A stretch of DNA of 64,000 nucleotides from Ottowia flava (GCF_042680565.1 NZ_JBHUEJ010000036.1:62001-126000), one strand, 5' to 3'. Counted from the first letter of the stretch, positions 26,152-35,179 are shown. Notes: a model not told the origin generated them from the sequence alone. A program made the numbers and translations.

Positions 26152-27873
26152 ATGTCACTGCCGCTCGCCCGCTTTCGCCCTGCCTTGTTCGATGCGCTGC
26201 GTGGCTACGACCGGGCGCGCTGGGCGCAGGACCTGGGCGCCGGGCTGACGGTGGCGGCCGTGGCGCTGCCGCTGGCCATGGCGTTCGCAGTCGCGTCGGG
26301 GCTGGCGCCGTCGGCGGGCCTGCTCACGGCCATCGTCGCGGGCTTTCTGATCTCGGCCCTGGGCGGCAGCCGCGTGCAGATAGGCGGGCCGGCCGGCGCG
26401 TTCATCGTCATCGTGTACGGCATCGTCGAACGCTACGGCGTCGCCAACCTCGTGCTGGCCACCGCGTTTTCGGGCGTGCTGCTGTTCGCCATGGGCCTGT
26501 TCCGGCTGGGCACGCTGGTGCGCTTCATCCCGATCGCCGTGGTGATCGGCTTTACCAACGGCATCGCGGTGCTGATCGCGCTGTCACAGCTCAAGGACTT
26601 TTTTGGCTTGCAGGTGCCGCGCATGCCGGCCGATTTCTTCGGCGTGATCGGTGCGCTGTGGACGCACCGCGCCAGCGCCAATCCGTGGGCGCTGGGGGTG
26701 GCGGTGGTGTCGCTGGCGCTGGTGCTGGGCTGGCCACGCACCACGGCGCGGCTGGCCCGGCGCTGGCCCCAGCGCGCGTGGATCGCGCGCGTGCCGGGCC
26801 CGATCGTCGCGCTGGTGCTGGCCACCGCCGTGGTCGCGCTGCTGCGCCTGCCTGTCGAGACCATCGGCACGCGCTTTGGCGGCATTCCAGCGCGCTGGCC
26901 GGATCTGGCCCTGCCCACGTTCAGTTGGGCGTCGGCGCAGTTTCTGCTGGTACCGGCCATCACCCTGGCGCTGCTGGGCGCGATCGAGTCGCTGCTGTGC
27001 GCCCGCGTGGCCGACGGCATGACCGGCGGTCGGCACGACCCCAACCAGGAGCTGATGGCGCAGGGCATCGCCAACTTCGTCACGCCGCTGCTGGGCGGCA
27101 TGCCGGCCACAGGCACCATCGCGCGCACCGTGACCAATGTGAAGAGCGGCGCGACCAGCCCCGTCGCGGGCATGGTGCACGCGCTGGCGCTGCTGGTCGT
27201 CGTGCTGGTCGCCGCGCCGCTGGCCGGGGCGATCCCGCTGGCCACTCTCGCCGCCATCCTGCTGGCCGTGGCGTGGAACATGGGCGATTGGCGCGCGTTC
27301 GGGCGGCTGCGAAGCTACCGCCTGCCGTACCGAGGCACGCTGCTGGCTGTTTTCGTGCTGACCGTGGTGTTCGACCTGACGGTGGCGGTGCAAGTCGGCA
27401 TCGCCGCGGCCTGCCTGACCTTCATCTACCGGCTGGCCGGCCTGTCGCGCGCCGAGCCCGTGCAGGCCGCCGAGTTCCCGATGCTGGCGTCGCTGGCAGG
27501 CCAGGTCACCGCCTGGCGCCTGCACGGCGCGCTGTTCTTCGGCGCCACGCCCGTGCTTGAGCGCATCGGATCCGCGCTGCCCGCACGCGTGCTCGTCATC
27601 GACCTGGCGCACGTGCTCTACATCGATTCGACCGGCGCCGAAGCGCTGGAACAATTGCTGCACCGTGCGCGCGAAGCCCACGTTCGCCTGATCGTCTCGG
27701 GCCTGGAGGCGCAACCGGCCGACATCGCCCGGCGCACCGGCCTGCTGAGCGCCTGGCAGGCGCAGGGCGCGGGCAGCGTGCAGCCCGATCTGGCTCAGGC
27801 GCTGGCCGCGGCGTCGGCCTTCTGCGCGGGCGACATCGCCGCGGGCGCGTCCTGGCCCGCGTCAGCGGCCTGA
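26152..27873 (+). CDS. SulP-family anion transporter (first copy)
   Basis: Inner-membrane SLC26/SulP transporter for sulfate, bicarbonate or dicarboxylates. The 573-residue protein has about 10-14 hydrophobic segments. The conserved transport-domain start (ALPLAMAFAVASGLAPSAGL, about 36-55) and the GGMPATGTIARTVTNVKSGA segment are followed by a C-terminal STAS domain (about 440-560, with LYIDSTGAEALEQLL). The predicted specificity is unclear; this copy resembles the C4-dicarboxylate/sulfate permease branch rather than the one at 54686. It is monocistronic after the metG terminator. Its last 79 bases overlap, on the opposite strand, the end of a zinc-ribbon membrane protein gene. Confidence 0.9.
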   Translation: MSLPLARFRPALFDALRGYDRARWAQDLGAGLTVAAVALPLAMAFAVASGLAPSAGLLTAIVAGFLISALGGSRVQIGGPAGAFIVIVYGIVERYGVANLVLATAFSGVLLFAMGLFRLGTLVRFIPIAVVIGFTNGIAVLIALSQLKDFFGLQVPRMPADFFGVIGALWTHRASANPWALGVAVVSLALVLGWPRTTARLARRWPQRAWIARVPGPIVALVLATAVVALLRLPVETIGTRFGGIPARWPDLALPTFSWASAQFLLVPAITLALLGAIESLLCARVADGMTGGRHDPNQELMAQGIANFVTPLLGGMPATGTIARTVTNVKSGATSPVAGMVHALALLVVVLVAAPLAGAIPLATLAAILLAVAWNMGDWRAFGRLRSYRLPYRGTLLAVFVLTVVFDLTVAVQVGIAAACLTFIYRLAGLSRAEPVQAAEFPMLASLAGQVTAWRLHGALFFGATPVLERIGSALPARVLVIDLAHVLYIDSTGAEALEQLLHRAREAHVRLIVSGLEAQPADIARRTGLLSAWQAQGAGSVQPDLAQALAAASAFCAGDIAAGASWPASAA

Positions 27874-28193
27874 AGCACTGACGGCGCTGGCACCACACCC
27901 ATGTCCTGCACCAGCTGCAACACCCGGCCATAGACAGCCAGACCGACCAGATAGGCCACGACCACGGCCACCTCAGAAAAAGCGAGTGTCACGCCCCAAT
28001 TGCCGGTCAGCCGCTGGATCAGGAGCACCCCGCCCACGGCTGCGGCCAGCCCGGAGGCCCAGCCTGCCCAGGTCGCGGTGTCGGCATTCGACTGAAGCGG
28101 CGCCCGGCAATGCGGACAGTGAAACCGGGGGTGCACGTCGCGCCCCCACAGCCGCGCCGCGCACGCGGGGCAGCGCGGCGCGCGCCAGGGCAC
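27795..28193 (-). CDS. Small zinc-ribbon membrane protein
   Basis: 132-residue hypothetical protein with a Cys4 zinc ribbon at the N-terminus (CPAC about 8-11 and CPHC about 26-29), then two membrane helices (about 42-60 and 68-92) and an Ala-rich tail. The start is GTG 28193, four bases after the stop of the BamE-like gene, suggesting coupling. The last 27 codons overlap the end of the SulP gene in antisense. The Cys pattern and position after the lipoprotein support a real gene; the overlapped tail may be poorly conserved. Function unknown. Confidence 0.6.
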   Translation of the reverse strand: MPWRAPRCPACAARLWGRDVHPRFHCPHCRAPLQSNADTATWAGWASGLAAAVGGVLLIQRLTGNWGVTLAFSEVAVVVAYLVGLAVYGRVLQLVQDMGVVPAPSVLQAADAGQDAPAAMSPAQKADAAASA

Positions 28194-28197
28194 GCGC

Positions 28198-28719
28198 TCA
28201 GCCCCCGCCGCGCATGTCCGGGCCGTCCGGATCGGGGCCGATCTCGGTGCGGATCACGCGGTAATCCGGCGTGAAAACCACGTTGAACGCCTTCTTTTCG
28301 CTGGGCGGCTCCAGAAACTTCCAGGTCCAGACGATCTCGTTCTTGAGCTGGTAGGGCACCTGCTTGGCCGGCTTGCCCAGCATGCGGCGCACGTCTTCGA
28401 CGCCCATGCCGGCCTGCACACGGCGGAAGTTGTCTGGCGTGAGCACCTGCCGCAACGCGCTCATCCGGCCGTCCGGGCCGATGGTGATCATGTAGTTGCG
28501 CATGCCTTCGGGCTGGCGGTTGTACTCGAAAGTCTTGGCGCCGCCAGCCTCCGGCCACACGCGCTCGGGATGGCCGAAGCGCTGCACCACGTCGGCCTCG
28601 GTCGAGACGCCCTCTTCCAGCTCCTTGATGGCCTGCGGGTCACACGCCGCCAGGCCCAGCGCGGCGCCGAGCAGTCCACACAGGCTGAGCGCGCGAAGGC
28701 GCCGGGTAAGTAAGTTCAT
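28198..28719 (-). CDS. SmpA/OmlA (BamE-like) outer-membrane lipoprotein
   Basis: Lipoprotein with a type II signal peptide (LGLAAC, Cys at about 26) and a BamE/SmpA-OmlA domain with a typical GVSTEADVVQRFGHPERVW segment (about 37-55) and a second similar repeat GMGVEDVRRMLGKPAKQV (about 104-121). In BamE the domain helps BamA fold outer-membrane proteins; two copies in 173 residues suggest a related but distinct lipoprotein. It is divergent from the DUF3460 gene (95-base gap) and coupled to the zinc-ribbon protein. The true bamE is probably elsewhere. Confidence 0.78.
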   Translation of the reverse strand: MNLLTRRLRALSLCGLLGAALGLAACDPQAIKELEEGVSTEADVVQRFGHPERVWPEAGGAKTFEYNRQPEGMRNYMITIGPDGRMSALRQVLTPDNFRRVQAGMGVEDVRRMLGKPAKQVPYQLKNEIVWTWKFLEPPSEKKAFNVVFTPDYRVIRTEIGPDPDGPDMRGGG

Positions 28720-28814
28720 ACGAGGTACGCACCGGTAAAATGGCTACAACCGTCTTGTAACGTGCCACGCCCGCGTGGCGCCGTCAGACCCGACCGACAT
28801 TTCGTTCCAAGTTT

Positions 28815-29033
28815 ATGTCCATCGCCAACATCTTCCGCCGCCCGCACTACACCTCTGCAGTCACGCAGTTCATCGAACAGCTCAAGCAGGCCAAACCCGA
28901 ACTCGACCAGCAGCAGCGCCAGGGCCGCGCCCTGCTGTGGGACAAGCAGATCGACCGCGACCTGCAAGCCGAATTCAGCGAAGCCAAAGTGCCGCAAAAG
29001 CCCTACGTGTACCAGACGGCGCCCAGCCTCTGA
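28815..29033 (+). CDS. DUF3460 family protein
   Basis: 72-residue small protein of the betaproteobacterial DUF3460 family. Marks are YTSAVTQFIEQLKQ, GRALLWDKQIDRDLQAEF and a KVPQKPYVYQT end. No membrane segment; soluble and helical. Function not known. It precedes scpA by 80 bases, with one intergenic repeat between, an arrangement common in this family. Confidence 0.8.
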   Translation: MSIANIFRRPHYTSAVTQFIEQLKQAKPELDQQQRQGRALLWDKQIDRDLQAEFSEAKVPQKPYVYQTAPSL

Positions 29034-29040
29034 CACCTGG

Positions 29041-29103
29041 TTTTTGAATGAAATCGGCCTCTGGCGCTACAGCCACCTGCGCAAGCAGCTTCTGATTTCA
29101 TAG
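29041..29103 (-). repeat. Short intergenic repeat (copy 5)
   Basis: Well-preserved copy: AAATCGGCCTCTGGCGCTAC, AGCCACCTGCGCAAGCAGCT and a TGATTTCATAG end. It sits between DUF3460 and scpA, ending 10 bases before the scpA start. Confidence 0.8.
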
Positions 29104-29113
29104 CATCTCGACC

Positions 29114-29965
29114 GTGTCGGCACCCGATACCGATTCCCTGCTGGCCGCCCCGCCCGAGCAGGCGCCGCAGCCCGAGGTCGTGGACCACGTGGCCGTCGCG
29201 CGCCTGTACGGCGAACCGCTGTTCGCCATGCCGCAGGACCTGTACATCCCGCCGGACGCGCTGGAGATCTTCCTGGAGGCCTTCGAGGGACCGCTCGATC
29301 TGCTGCTGTACCTGATCCGCAAGCAGAACTTCAACATCCTCGACATCCCCATGGCCGCCGTGACCCGGCAGTATTTGAGCTATGTGGACGAAATTCGCAG
29401 CAGAAACCTGGAGTTAGCAGCCGAATACCTGCTGATGGCGGCGATGCTGATCGAAATCAAGTCGCGCATGCTGCTGCCGCCCAAGAAGACGGCGGAGGGC
29501 GAAGAACCCGAAGACCCGCGCGCCGAACTGGTGCGCCGGCTGCTGGAATACGAGCAGATGAAGCTGGCAGCGCGCCAGTTGGCCGACGTGCCGCAGTTTG
29601 GCCGCGACTTTTTGAAGGCGCAGATCTACGTCGAGCAGTCGCTGCAGCCGCGCTTCCCCGACGTGGAGCTGGCCGACATCCAGCAGGCCTGGGCCGACAT
29701 CCTGAAGCGCGCCAAGCTGGTGCAGCACCACAAGATCAGCCGAGAAGAGCTGAGCGTGCGCGAACACATGTCGATCGTGCTGAAAAAGCTGCAAGGCCGC
29801 CGCTTCGCCCCGTTTGAAGAGCTGTTCGATCCGGCCAAGGGCGCGCCCGTGCTGGTGGTGACGCTGATCGCCCTGCTGGAGCTGGCCAAGGAAACCCTGG
29901 TGGAGATCGTGCAGGCCGAGGCGTTTGCGCCGATTTACGTGCGGCTGGCGTTTACGCCGAATTGA
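29114..29965 (+). CDS. scpA: Segregation and condensation protein ScpA
   Basis: ScpA is the kleisin that bridges SMC heads in the condensin-like chromosome complex. The 283-residue product has EAFEGPLDLLLYLIRKQNFNI (about 55-75), the kleisin N-terminal helix, AAEYLLMAAMLIEIKSRMLLP (about 101-121) and a winged-helix C-terminal part. Start is GTG 29114. Length is typical. Its leader is the intergenic repeat. scpB is not adjacent. Confidence 0.93.
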   Translation: MSAPDTDSLLAAPPEQAPQPEVVDHVAVARLYGEPLFAMPQDLYIPPDALEIFLEAFEGPLDLLLYLIRKQNFNILDIPMAAVTRQYLSYVDEIRSRNLELAAEYLLMAAMLIEIKSRMLLPPKKTAEGEEPEDPRAELVRRLLEYEQMKLAARQLADVPQFGRDFLKAQIYVEQSLQPRFPDVELADIQQAWADILKRAKLVQHHKISREELSVREHMSIVLKKLQGRRFAPFEELFDPAKGAPVLVVTLIALLELAKETLVEIVQAEAFAPIYVRLAFTPN

Positions 29966-30022
29966 GCCCACGCCCGCCCAGGTGGGCATCCGGCGCGAGG
30001 CGGCGCCTCAGACACCGGGTTT

Positions 30023-30763
30023 CTAGGGCTTTGAAGCGGATGGATTGACACCTGAGGCAGCCCCGAATTGCGTGATCACGTCCTCCAGCGGTACATGGCC
30101 TTGGAAGGCGCCGTTCCCGTCAGCGGTTTCGCCGTTTTCGACTGCCAGCGCAAAGCGTACCGCCGCGTCGTCCTTCAGCCGTGATCGCAAAGCGTTCAGC
30201 CGTGGCCAGCGGGTTCGCTCAGCGACCTGCAACACCTCCAGCCAGCGCGCGACGCCGATGAGCAGCGCGTCCGCCAGCGAGGGGCGGTCACCAGCTACGT
30301 ATCTGTCGCCCGGCGTCAGCATCGCCTCGAGCTGGTCGTGGTGCTTGATCACCGCGTCCCGCCCAAACTGGCGCAGCGCTGTCTGCGTGGCCGGCTCGGG
30401 CGGCTGCATCTCCAGCGCGGCCCACAGCGGACCGAACGCGCCCGTGAAGCTGGTGTTAATGAATGCCGCCATCTGGTGCATGCGGTCGGCCGCCGCGGTG
30501 CCGAGAGGGTAGCTGATGCGCCGATCGCTATCGCGCGCTTCCAGCCAGGCGGCGATGGCCATGGTTTCGGTGAGGCAGCGCCCCTCATCGGTGATGAGCA
30601 CTGGCGTTTCGTGGCGCGCGTTCACGCGAGCGTAGGAGGGTTCGCGCATCTCGCCGAGCATGTCCACCCGCGACAAGCGGTAGGGCTGGCCAAGCCACTC
30701 CAACGCAGCCACCAGCCCCATTGAGCTGCCCGCCGGCACACCATAGATCAAAATCGGTTCCAT
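30023..30763 (-). CDS. Glutathione S-transferase family protein
   Basis: 246-residue GST-like protein with an N-terminal thioredoxin-like domain (about 1-80, TPVLITDEGRCLTETMAIAAWLE) and an all-helical C-terminal domain (about 90-210, GDRPSLADALLIGVARWLEV). The catalytic Ser/Tyr region VPAGSS at the start suggests a Ser/Tyr-type or atypical GST. AAGGAG lies ahead of ATG 30763. It is divergent from the HxlR gene, 103 bases away, which likely controls it. Substrate unknown; possibly detoxification of electrophiles. Confidence 0.82.
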   Translation of the reverse strand: MEPILIYGVPAGSSMGLVAALEWLGQPYRLSRVDMLGEMREPSYARVNARHETPVLITDEGRCLTETMAIAAWLEARDSDRRISYPLGTAAADRMHQMAAFINTSFTGAFGPLWAALEMQPPEPATQTALRQFGRDAVIKHHDQLEAMLTPGDRYVAGDRPSLADALLIGVARWLEVLQVAERTRWPRLNALRSRLKDDAAVRFALAVENGETADGNGAFQGHVPLEDVITQFGAASGVNPSASKP

Positions 30764-30866
30764 CCATGCTCCTTCATTCACCGCCACATGGCGTTGCGGC
30801 GAGACTTTGCGCGAAAGCGACGCTGCTGTGAATGACGCACTTTTGTGTAACCCAACAAGGCCACGC

Positions 30867-31190
30867 GTGAAAACTACCGTATCAGAATGCCCCATCGAAG
30901 AAGCGATGGTGCTGCTCAGCGGCCGCTGGCCGACCTTATTGCTGTACTACCTAAAAAATGGCACGAAGCGATTTGGCGACTTACAGCGCGACAACCCCAC
31001 CATTTCGCACCGCATGCTGGCGCTGGAGCTGCGTAAGCTGGAAGGGGCGGGCGTGGTGAAACGCACGGCGTTCGCTGGCTATCCGTCGCATGTTGAATAC
31101 ACGCTGACGGCTGCCGGACAGCGCGTATTGCCCCTGATCGACGCAATCGGGGCTTGGTGGATAGACACGCGCGCCAGCACCGAAGCCTGA
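30867..31190 (+). CDS. HxlR-family transcriptional regulator
   Basis: 107-residue winged-helix regulator of the HxlR type, with GRWPTLLLYYLKNGTKRF (about 19-36), ISHRMLALELRKLEGAGVVKR and YTLTAAGQRVLPLI. The conserved Cys of SECPIEEAM (Cys7 or so) is the residue that senses electrophiles or oxidants in several relatives. The GTG at 30867 is chosen; a TTG 60 bases earlier lies in the divergent promoter region. It is likely the repressor/activator of the neighbouring GST gene. Confidence 0.85.
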   Translation: MKTTVSECPIEEAMVLLSGRWPTLLLYYLKNGTKRFGDLQRDNPTISHRMLALELRKLEGAGVVKRTAFAGYPSHVEYTLTAAGQRVLPLIDAIGAWWIDTRASTEA

Positions 31191-31236
31191 TGAGCCGCAC
31201 GTGATCGAAGCGTTCAAACACGCCAGACGATTTACA

Positions 31237-31290
31237 GCAAAAATCGGCTTGTAGCCCTTGATGAATCTGCGCAAGCAGCTATCAACTTAG
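31237..31290 (-). repeat. Short intergenic repeat (copy 6)
   Basis: AAAATCGGCTTGTAGCCC, then TCTGCGCAAGCAGCTATCAA. It ends 28 bases before the HPP-CBS gene. Confidence 0.7.
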
Positions 31291-31318
31291 TCAAAACTCA
31301 GCCTCTTCGCGCTCCAAC

Positions 31319-32452
31319 ATGTCTCGCGTGCTCACCCTCTGGCAACGCCTCGGCCCCGTTTCAGCGCACCCTACTTGGCGCGACTTGCTGCGGCCCGGAT
31401 TGGGTGCGGCCTTGGGCTTGGCGCTGGCCGGCATGCTGGTGGTGGCAGTTGATCAGCTCTACCCGCATGCGCTGTTTTTGTTCGCCCCGCTGGGCGCGAC
31501 GGCGGTGCTGGTGTTTGCCGTCCCCAACAGCCCGCTGGCGCAGCCGTGGAACTGCGTGGTCGGCAACACGGTGTCTGCGCTTTACACGCTGGTGCTGCTG
31601 CGCAGCCTGCCCGAGTGGCCGCAGCCAGCGCTGGCCGCGCTGGCGGTGGGAGGTGCCATTGCGCTCATGTTGGCCTGCCGCGCCCTGCATCCGCCAGGCG
31701 GCGCAGTGGCCTTGCTCACGGTGCTGGCATCCGCGCAGTTGCTGCCCCTGGGTTGGCACTTGCTGGTGCCCATGGCGGTGTTGACGGCGGTACTGGTCCT
31801 GGCGGGCGTCGCCTACCACTGGGCCTGGGGCCGCAGCTACCTGCACCAGGCGCACCCGCCCAGCCCTGCACAGGCGCCGCCATCAGCCGGCGCGTTGGCG
31901 CTGTCGAATGCCGACCTCGAGCAACTGCTGGAGCGCTTCGATCAAACCTACAACATGGGCCCCGAAGACCTGGGCGAACTGCTGGCTGCAGCTGAGGAAC
32001 AAGCCATCAAGCGCCGCTTCGCTGCCGTGAGCTGTGGCGAGGTGATGTCGCCCCAATTGCTGACCGTGCGGCGCGACACGCCGCTTGAGGAAGTGGCCGA
32101 CATCTTCCACGAGCACTTGGTCAAGAGCCTGCCGGTGGTCGGCGCGCGCGGCGAGCTGATCGGCCGCGTGCAGCGTGCTGACCTGTTCGACTGGCTGTGG
32201 GAAGGCCACCGAGCGCACCGGCGCCAGTCCCTGTGGCGCCGCGTGCGCCCCCGCAAGCTGCCAACCGAGCCGGTCGCCGAAAGCCTGATGCGCGAGCCCG
32301 AAATGCGCGTGCAGGAATCGACGCCGATGGGCGATCTGCTGCACGAACTGGCGCAGCACAGCGTGCAGTTCATCGCCGTGCTGCGCGGCGACGTGCTGGT
32401 CGGGGTGATCACGCGCAGCGACGTGATCCGCACCTTGCTGGCATTGAAGTAG
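31319..32452 (+). CDS. HPP-family membrane protein with C-terminal tandem CBS domains
   Basis: 377-residue inner-membrane protein. The N-terminal half is an HPP domain with four to five helices (about 25-165), including the family motif HPPGGAVALLTV (about 123-134). The C-terminal half (about 235-375) holds two CBS motifs: VMSPQLLTVRRDTPLEEVADIF, and EPEMRVQESTPMGDLLHELA ending in GVITRSDVIRTLL. HPP proteins include nitrite transporters in plastids; CBS domains bind adenine nucleotides. Thus a nucleotide-controlled transporter is likely, but the substrate is unknown. Confidence 0.85.
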   Translation: MSRVLTLWQRLGPVSAHPTWRDLLRPGLGAALGLALAGMLVVAVDQLYPHALFLFAPLGATAVLVFAVPNSPLAQPWNCVVGNTVSALYTLVLLRSLPEWPQPALAALAVGGAIALMLACRALHPPGGAVALLTVLASAQLLPLGWHLLVPMAVLTAVLVLAGVAYHWAWGRSYLHQAHPPSPAQAPPSAGALALSNADLEQLLERFDQTYNMGPEDLGELLAAAEEQAIKRRFAAVSCGEVMSPQLLTVRRDTPLEEVADIFHEHLVKSLPVVGARGELIGRVQRADLFDWLWEGHRAHRRQSLWRRVRPRKLPTEPVAESLMREPEMRVQESTPMGDLLHELAQHSVQFIAVLRGDVLVGVITRSDVIRTLLALK

Positions 32453-32497
32453 GGCCCGCAGGGGCACCGTGACAACATCGACTCACTGTAGCCCGCG

Positions 32498-32560
32498 CTA
32501 TCTTTTGAGAAGCCGCCTGCGCATACTGCTGTAGGGCCAGCGGCCAGTTTTGCTTAAAAA
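32498..32560 (+). repeat. Short intergenic repeat (copy 7)
   Basis: Carries CCGCCTGCGCATACTGCTGT, then GTAGGGCCAGCGGCCAGTTT and a TTGCTTAAAA end. It lies 106 bases upstream of panB. Confidence 0.8.
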
Positions 32561-32665
32561 GCCGGCCTGCACAGCCTTGACATCGCCTGCGCGCGCCACG
32601 CCAACCGCGCTTGCCGCCTAGACTCAGCCGCAACGCTTAGCGCCCCAATGCGTATAGGAGACACG

Positions 32666-33553
32666 ATGAGCACCTCAAGCACGCCTGCCAACCCCGGCTC
32701 CCCCTACGGCACTTTGCCGCCCGCGTCGCCCTTGCCGCAGCGCAAGCCGGTCAGCCTGCCGCGGCTGGCACAGTTGCGCGCCGAGGGCGAGAAGATCGCG
32801 ATGCTGACGGCTTACGACGCCACCTTCGCCGCCGTGGCCGACGCGGCAGGCGTCGAATGCCTGCTGGTGGGCGACTCGCTGGGCATGGTGTGCCAGGGTT
32901 TGCCGTCCACGGTGGGCGTGGCGCTGGAGACCATGCGCTACCACACCGAAAGCGTGGCACGCGGGCTGCACCGCGTGCAGGGGACCGCCTGGCTGATCGC
33001 CGATCTGCCCTTTGGCAGCTACCACGAATCGCCCGAGCAGGCGCTGCGCTCCGCCACCGTGCTGATGCAGGCCGGCGCGCACATGGTCAAGTTGGAAGGC
33101 GGCGGCTGGACGGCGCCCACGGTGCGCTTTCTGGTCGAGCGCGGCATTCCGGTCTGCGCGCACCTGGGCCTGACGCCGCAGACCGTGCACGCGCTGGGTG
33201 GTTACCGCGTGCAAGGCCGCGGTGATGCCGCCGCCGATACGCTGCGCCGCCACGCGCTGGAATTGCAGGACGCGGGCGCCGCCATGCTGGTGCTGGAGAT
33301 GGTGCCCGCCGCGCTGTCGGCGCAACTGACGGGCGAGCTGGCGCACTGCGCCACCATCGGCATCGGCGCCGGCAAGGGCACGGCCGGGCAAGTGCTGGTG
33401 ATGCACGACATGCTGGGCGTGAATCTGGGCAAGAACCCGAAGTTCGTGCGCAATTTCATGCAGGACGCGAGCAGCGTGCGCGGCGCGATCGAAGCCTACG
33501 TGCGCGCCGTGAAGGACGGCAGCTTTCCCGACGATGCGTTGCACGCGTGGTGA
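32666..33553 (+). CDS. panB: 3-Methyl-2-oxobutanoate hydroxymethyltransferase PanB
   Basis: PanB adds a hydroxymethyl group from methylene-tetrahydrofolate to alpha-ketoisovalerate, giving ketopantoate for pantothenate/CoA synthesis. The 295-residue product has MLTAYDATFAAVADAAGVE, VGDSLGMVCQG, YHTESVARG and MVKLEGGGW, with the metal-binding Asp of the DSLG motif, all typical. It has a Ser/Pro-rich 30-residue N-terminal extension. The ATG at 32666 is preceded by AGGAG. It is separated from panC by 4.5 kb containing two LuxR-type genes and a permease, whereas panB and panC are usually adjacent. Confidence 0.96.
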   Translation: MSTSSTPANPGSPYGTLPPASPLPQRKPVSLPRLAQLRAEGEKIAMLTAYDATFAAVADAAGVECLLVGDSLGMVCQGLPSTVGVALETMRYHTESVARGLHRVQGTAWLIADLPFGSYHESPEQALRSATVLMQAGAHMVKLEGGGWTAPTVRFLVERGIPVCAHLGLTPQTVHALGGYRVQGRGDAAADTLRRHALELQDAGAAMLVLEMVPAALSAQLTGELAHCATIGIGAGKGTAGQVLVMHDMLGVNLGKNPKFVRNFMQDASSVRGAIEAYVRAVKDGSFPDDALHAW

Positions 33554-33698
33554 CCGCTCCCTGACGCCGAAACCCCTGTCCGCCGGTGCATCCGCGGCGC
33601 GCTCGCCTGGCATCAGCGCGCGGCACATCCGGGAATCCACCTACTCGCACGCCCCTGCATTTCGTTACCAATAGCACCTGTACTTCAGGGAGAAGGAG

Positions 33699-34808
33699 AT
33701 GCCAGCGGAATCAGGTCACGTTGCCGGGCTGCTCTACGACGGCATCCTTTCGCCCGGCGACTGGTACGCCGCCCTGGACGCCCTGAGGGGCGAACTGGGC
33801 GCATCTGTCTTTCACTTCTTCACGCTGGATCACGCATCTGGCGCCGTCCTTCAAAGCGTGGACAACCAGGCCAGCTGCGAAATGAACGAGCGCAAGCTGC
33901 GCGAGTACGAAGCCCATTTCATCGCCAGCGACATCCGCATGGGTATCTTGAACCACCTGCCGGTGGGCAGCGTCATGCTCGACCACGAGCACATCACCGC
34001 GCGAACGATGTCGCGCAACGCCTTCTATTGCGACTACCTGGGTACGTCCGGATTTCGGCATACGCTCGGGGCGCAGATCCGCAACAACGGCGCGACGAGC
34101 GATTTTCTGGGGTTTCTTCGCACTACGGACCGGCGAACCTACGGCGTGCAGGACAAGGCGCTCATGGACCGGCTGATGGGCGACCTGAGCCGCGCAACGC
34201 GGCTGCGCATGCAGGCCGGAGAGTTGAGTGCCCGTGCCGCCCTGGGCCTGGCCGCGCTGCAGACGCTGCCCCAAGCCGTGTTCGTGGTCGACGGCCAGCG
34301 CCGCATCCACCACGCCAATGCCGCTGGCGAGCGCTTGTTGTCGCAACCCGGCGCCCTATCGACGCGCCATGGCGTGCTTCGGTGCCCCGAGCCTGCAGAA
34401 CAGGAACGACTCGCCGCACTGGTGCAGGCAGCCTGCACGTCGCCGCCGGCGGGGGGCGCCCTGCTCGTGGGTGGCGCGGTGCGCCACGTCGTCAGCGTGT
34501 TGCCTCTGCGAGGCAGCCACGCCTGCGCAAGCCTACGCCAGATGCCGATGGTGCTGGTGGCGGTCGCCGCGCCGGGTGACGCGCTTCACCTGAGCGCGGC
34601 CCAACTGGCCGACCTGCTGGGCCTGTCGCTCACCGAAGCGCGCCTCGTACGGATGTTGGCGACCGGCAAAACGGTCAAGGATTTCGCCACCCTGGAAGCG
34701 ACGAGCTGGCACACCGCGCGCACGCATCTGAAGAACGCCCTGCGCAAGACCGGCTGCCACCGGCAAGCCGAATTGGTGCAACTGGTGCGGGCGCTCCTGA
34801 CAGCGTAG
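33699..34808 (+). CDS. LuxR-type regulator with N-terminal unknown domain (paralogue 1)
   Basis: 369-residue cytoplasmic regulator. The first 300 residues include segments LDHASGA, LDHEHITARTM and a PAS-like central part with AVFVVDGQRRIHHANAAGERLL (about 193-214). A C-terminal LuxR helix-turn-helix follows (about 305-365: LGLSLTEARLVRMLATGKTVKDFA and SWHTARTHLKNALRKTG). The ligand is unknown. GGAGAAGGAG precedes the start. The next gene is a tandem paralogue with nearly the same C-terminal block. Together they sit between panB and panC. Confidence 0.82.
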   Translation: MPAESGHVAGLLYDGILSPGDWYAALDALRGELGASVFHFFTLDHASGAVLQSVDNQASCEMNERKLREYEAHFIASDIRMGILNHLPVGSVMLDHEHITARTMSRNAFYCDYLGTSGFRHTLGAQIRNNGATSDFLGFLRTTDRRTYGVQDKALMDRLMGDLSRATRLRMQAGELSARAALGLAALQTLPQAVFVVDGQRRIHHANAAGERLLSQPGALSTRHGVLRCPEPAEQERLAALVQAACTSPPAGGALLVGGAVRHVVSVLPLRGSHACASLRQMPMVLVAVAAPGDALHLSAAQLADLLGLSLTEARLVRMLATGKTVKDFATLEATSWHTARTHLKNALRKTGCHRQAELVQLVRALLTA

Positions 34809-35179
34809 GGGTGCGCGCCACGCGCACCTGCTTGCCGTCAGAACTACGAAATTGATAGCTGACCGCTCCCGCCCTGCCTTCCGTTTCTTCGATTTCTGGC
34901 TGCGCGCCTCGCCTGTCAAGCCTTCGGACACCTTTCGCAGCACGCAGCAGGCTCATCGCCACAACCGAATCGGGATTACCCCTGGGTGCATTCATCTACA
35001 TATCGTTACTAAAATAAGACCAACAACATATAAGGGGGCACGATGCGCATACGCAGGGTGGGTGGTTCGGCCTGCGACGGCAGGCCACGGAGCCGCGCCG
35101 CACAACCGTCGCCCCGGGCCGCCCGGCCATGGCACCTGACCCCCACCGTGCGCTGCGCGGCTCGCGCCGGCTGAACCCC
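34809..35179 (+). other. 371-base gap between the two LuxR-type genes, with a decayed repeat
   Basis: No gene is supported here. 34850-34903 carries a decayed copy of the intergenic repeat (AAATTGATAGCTGACCGCTC). Around 35000-35030 is an AT-rich stretch (CATATCGTTACTAAAATAAG) that may be the promoter of the second LuxR-type gene. Confidence 0.45.

Noticed and set aside
26152..27873. First SulP gene as part of the sulfatase system at 49770-53783
   Set aside because: Too far away (about 24 kb), and on a separate transcription unit after the metG terminator.
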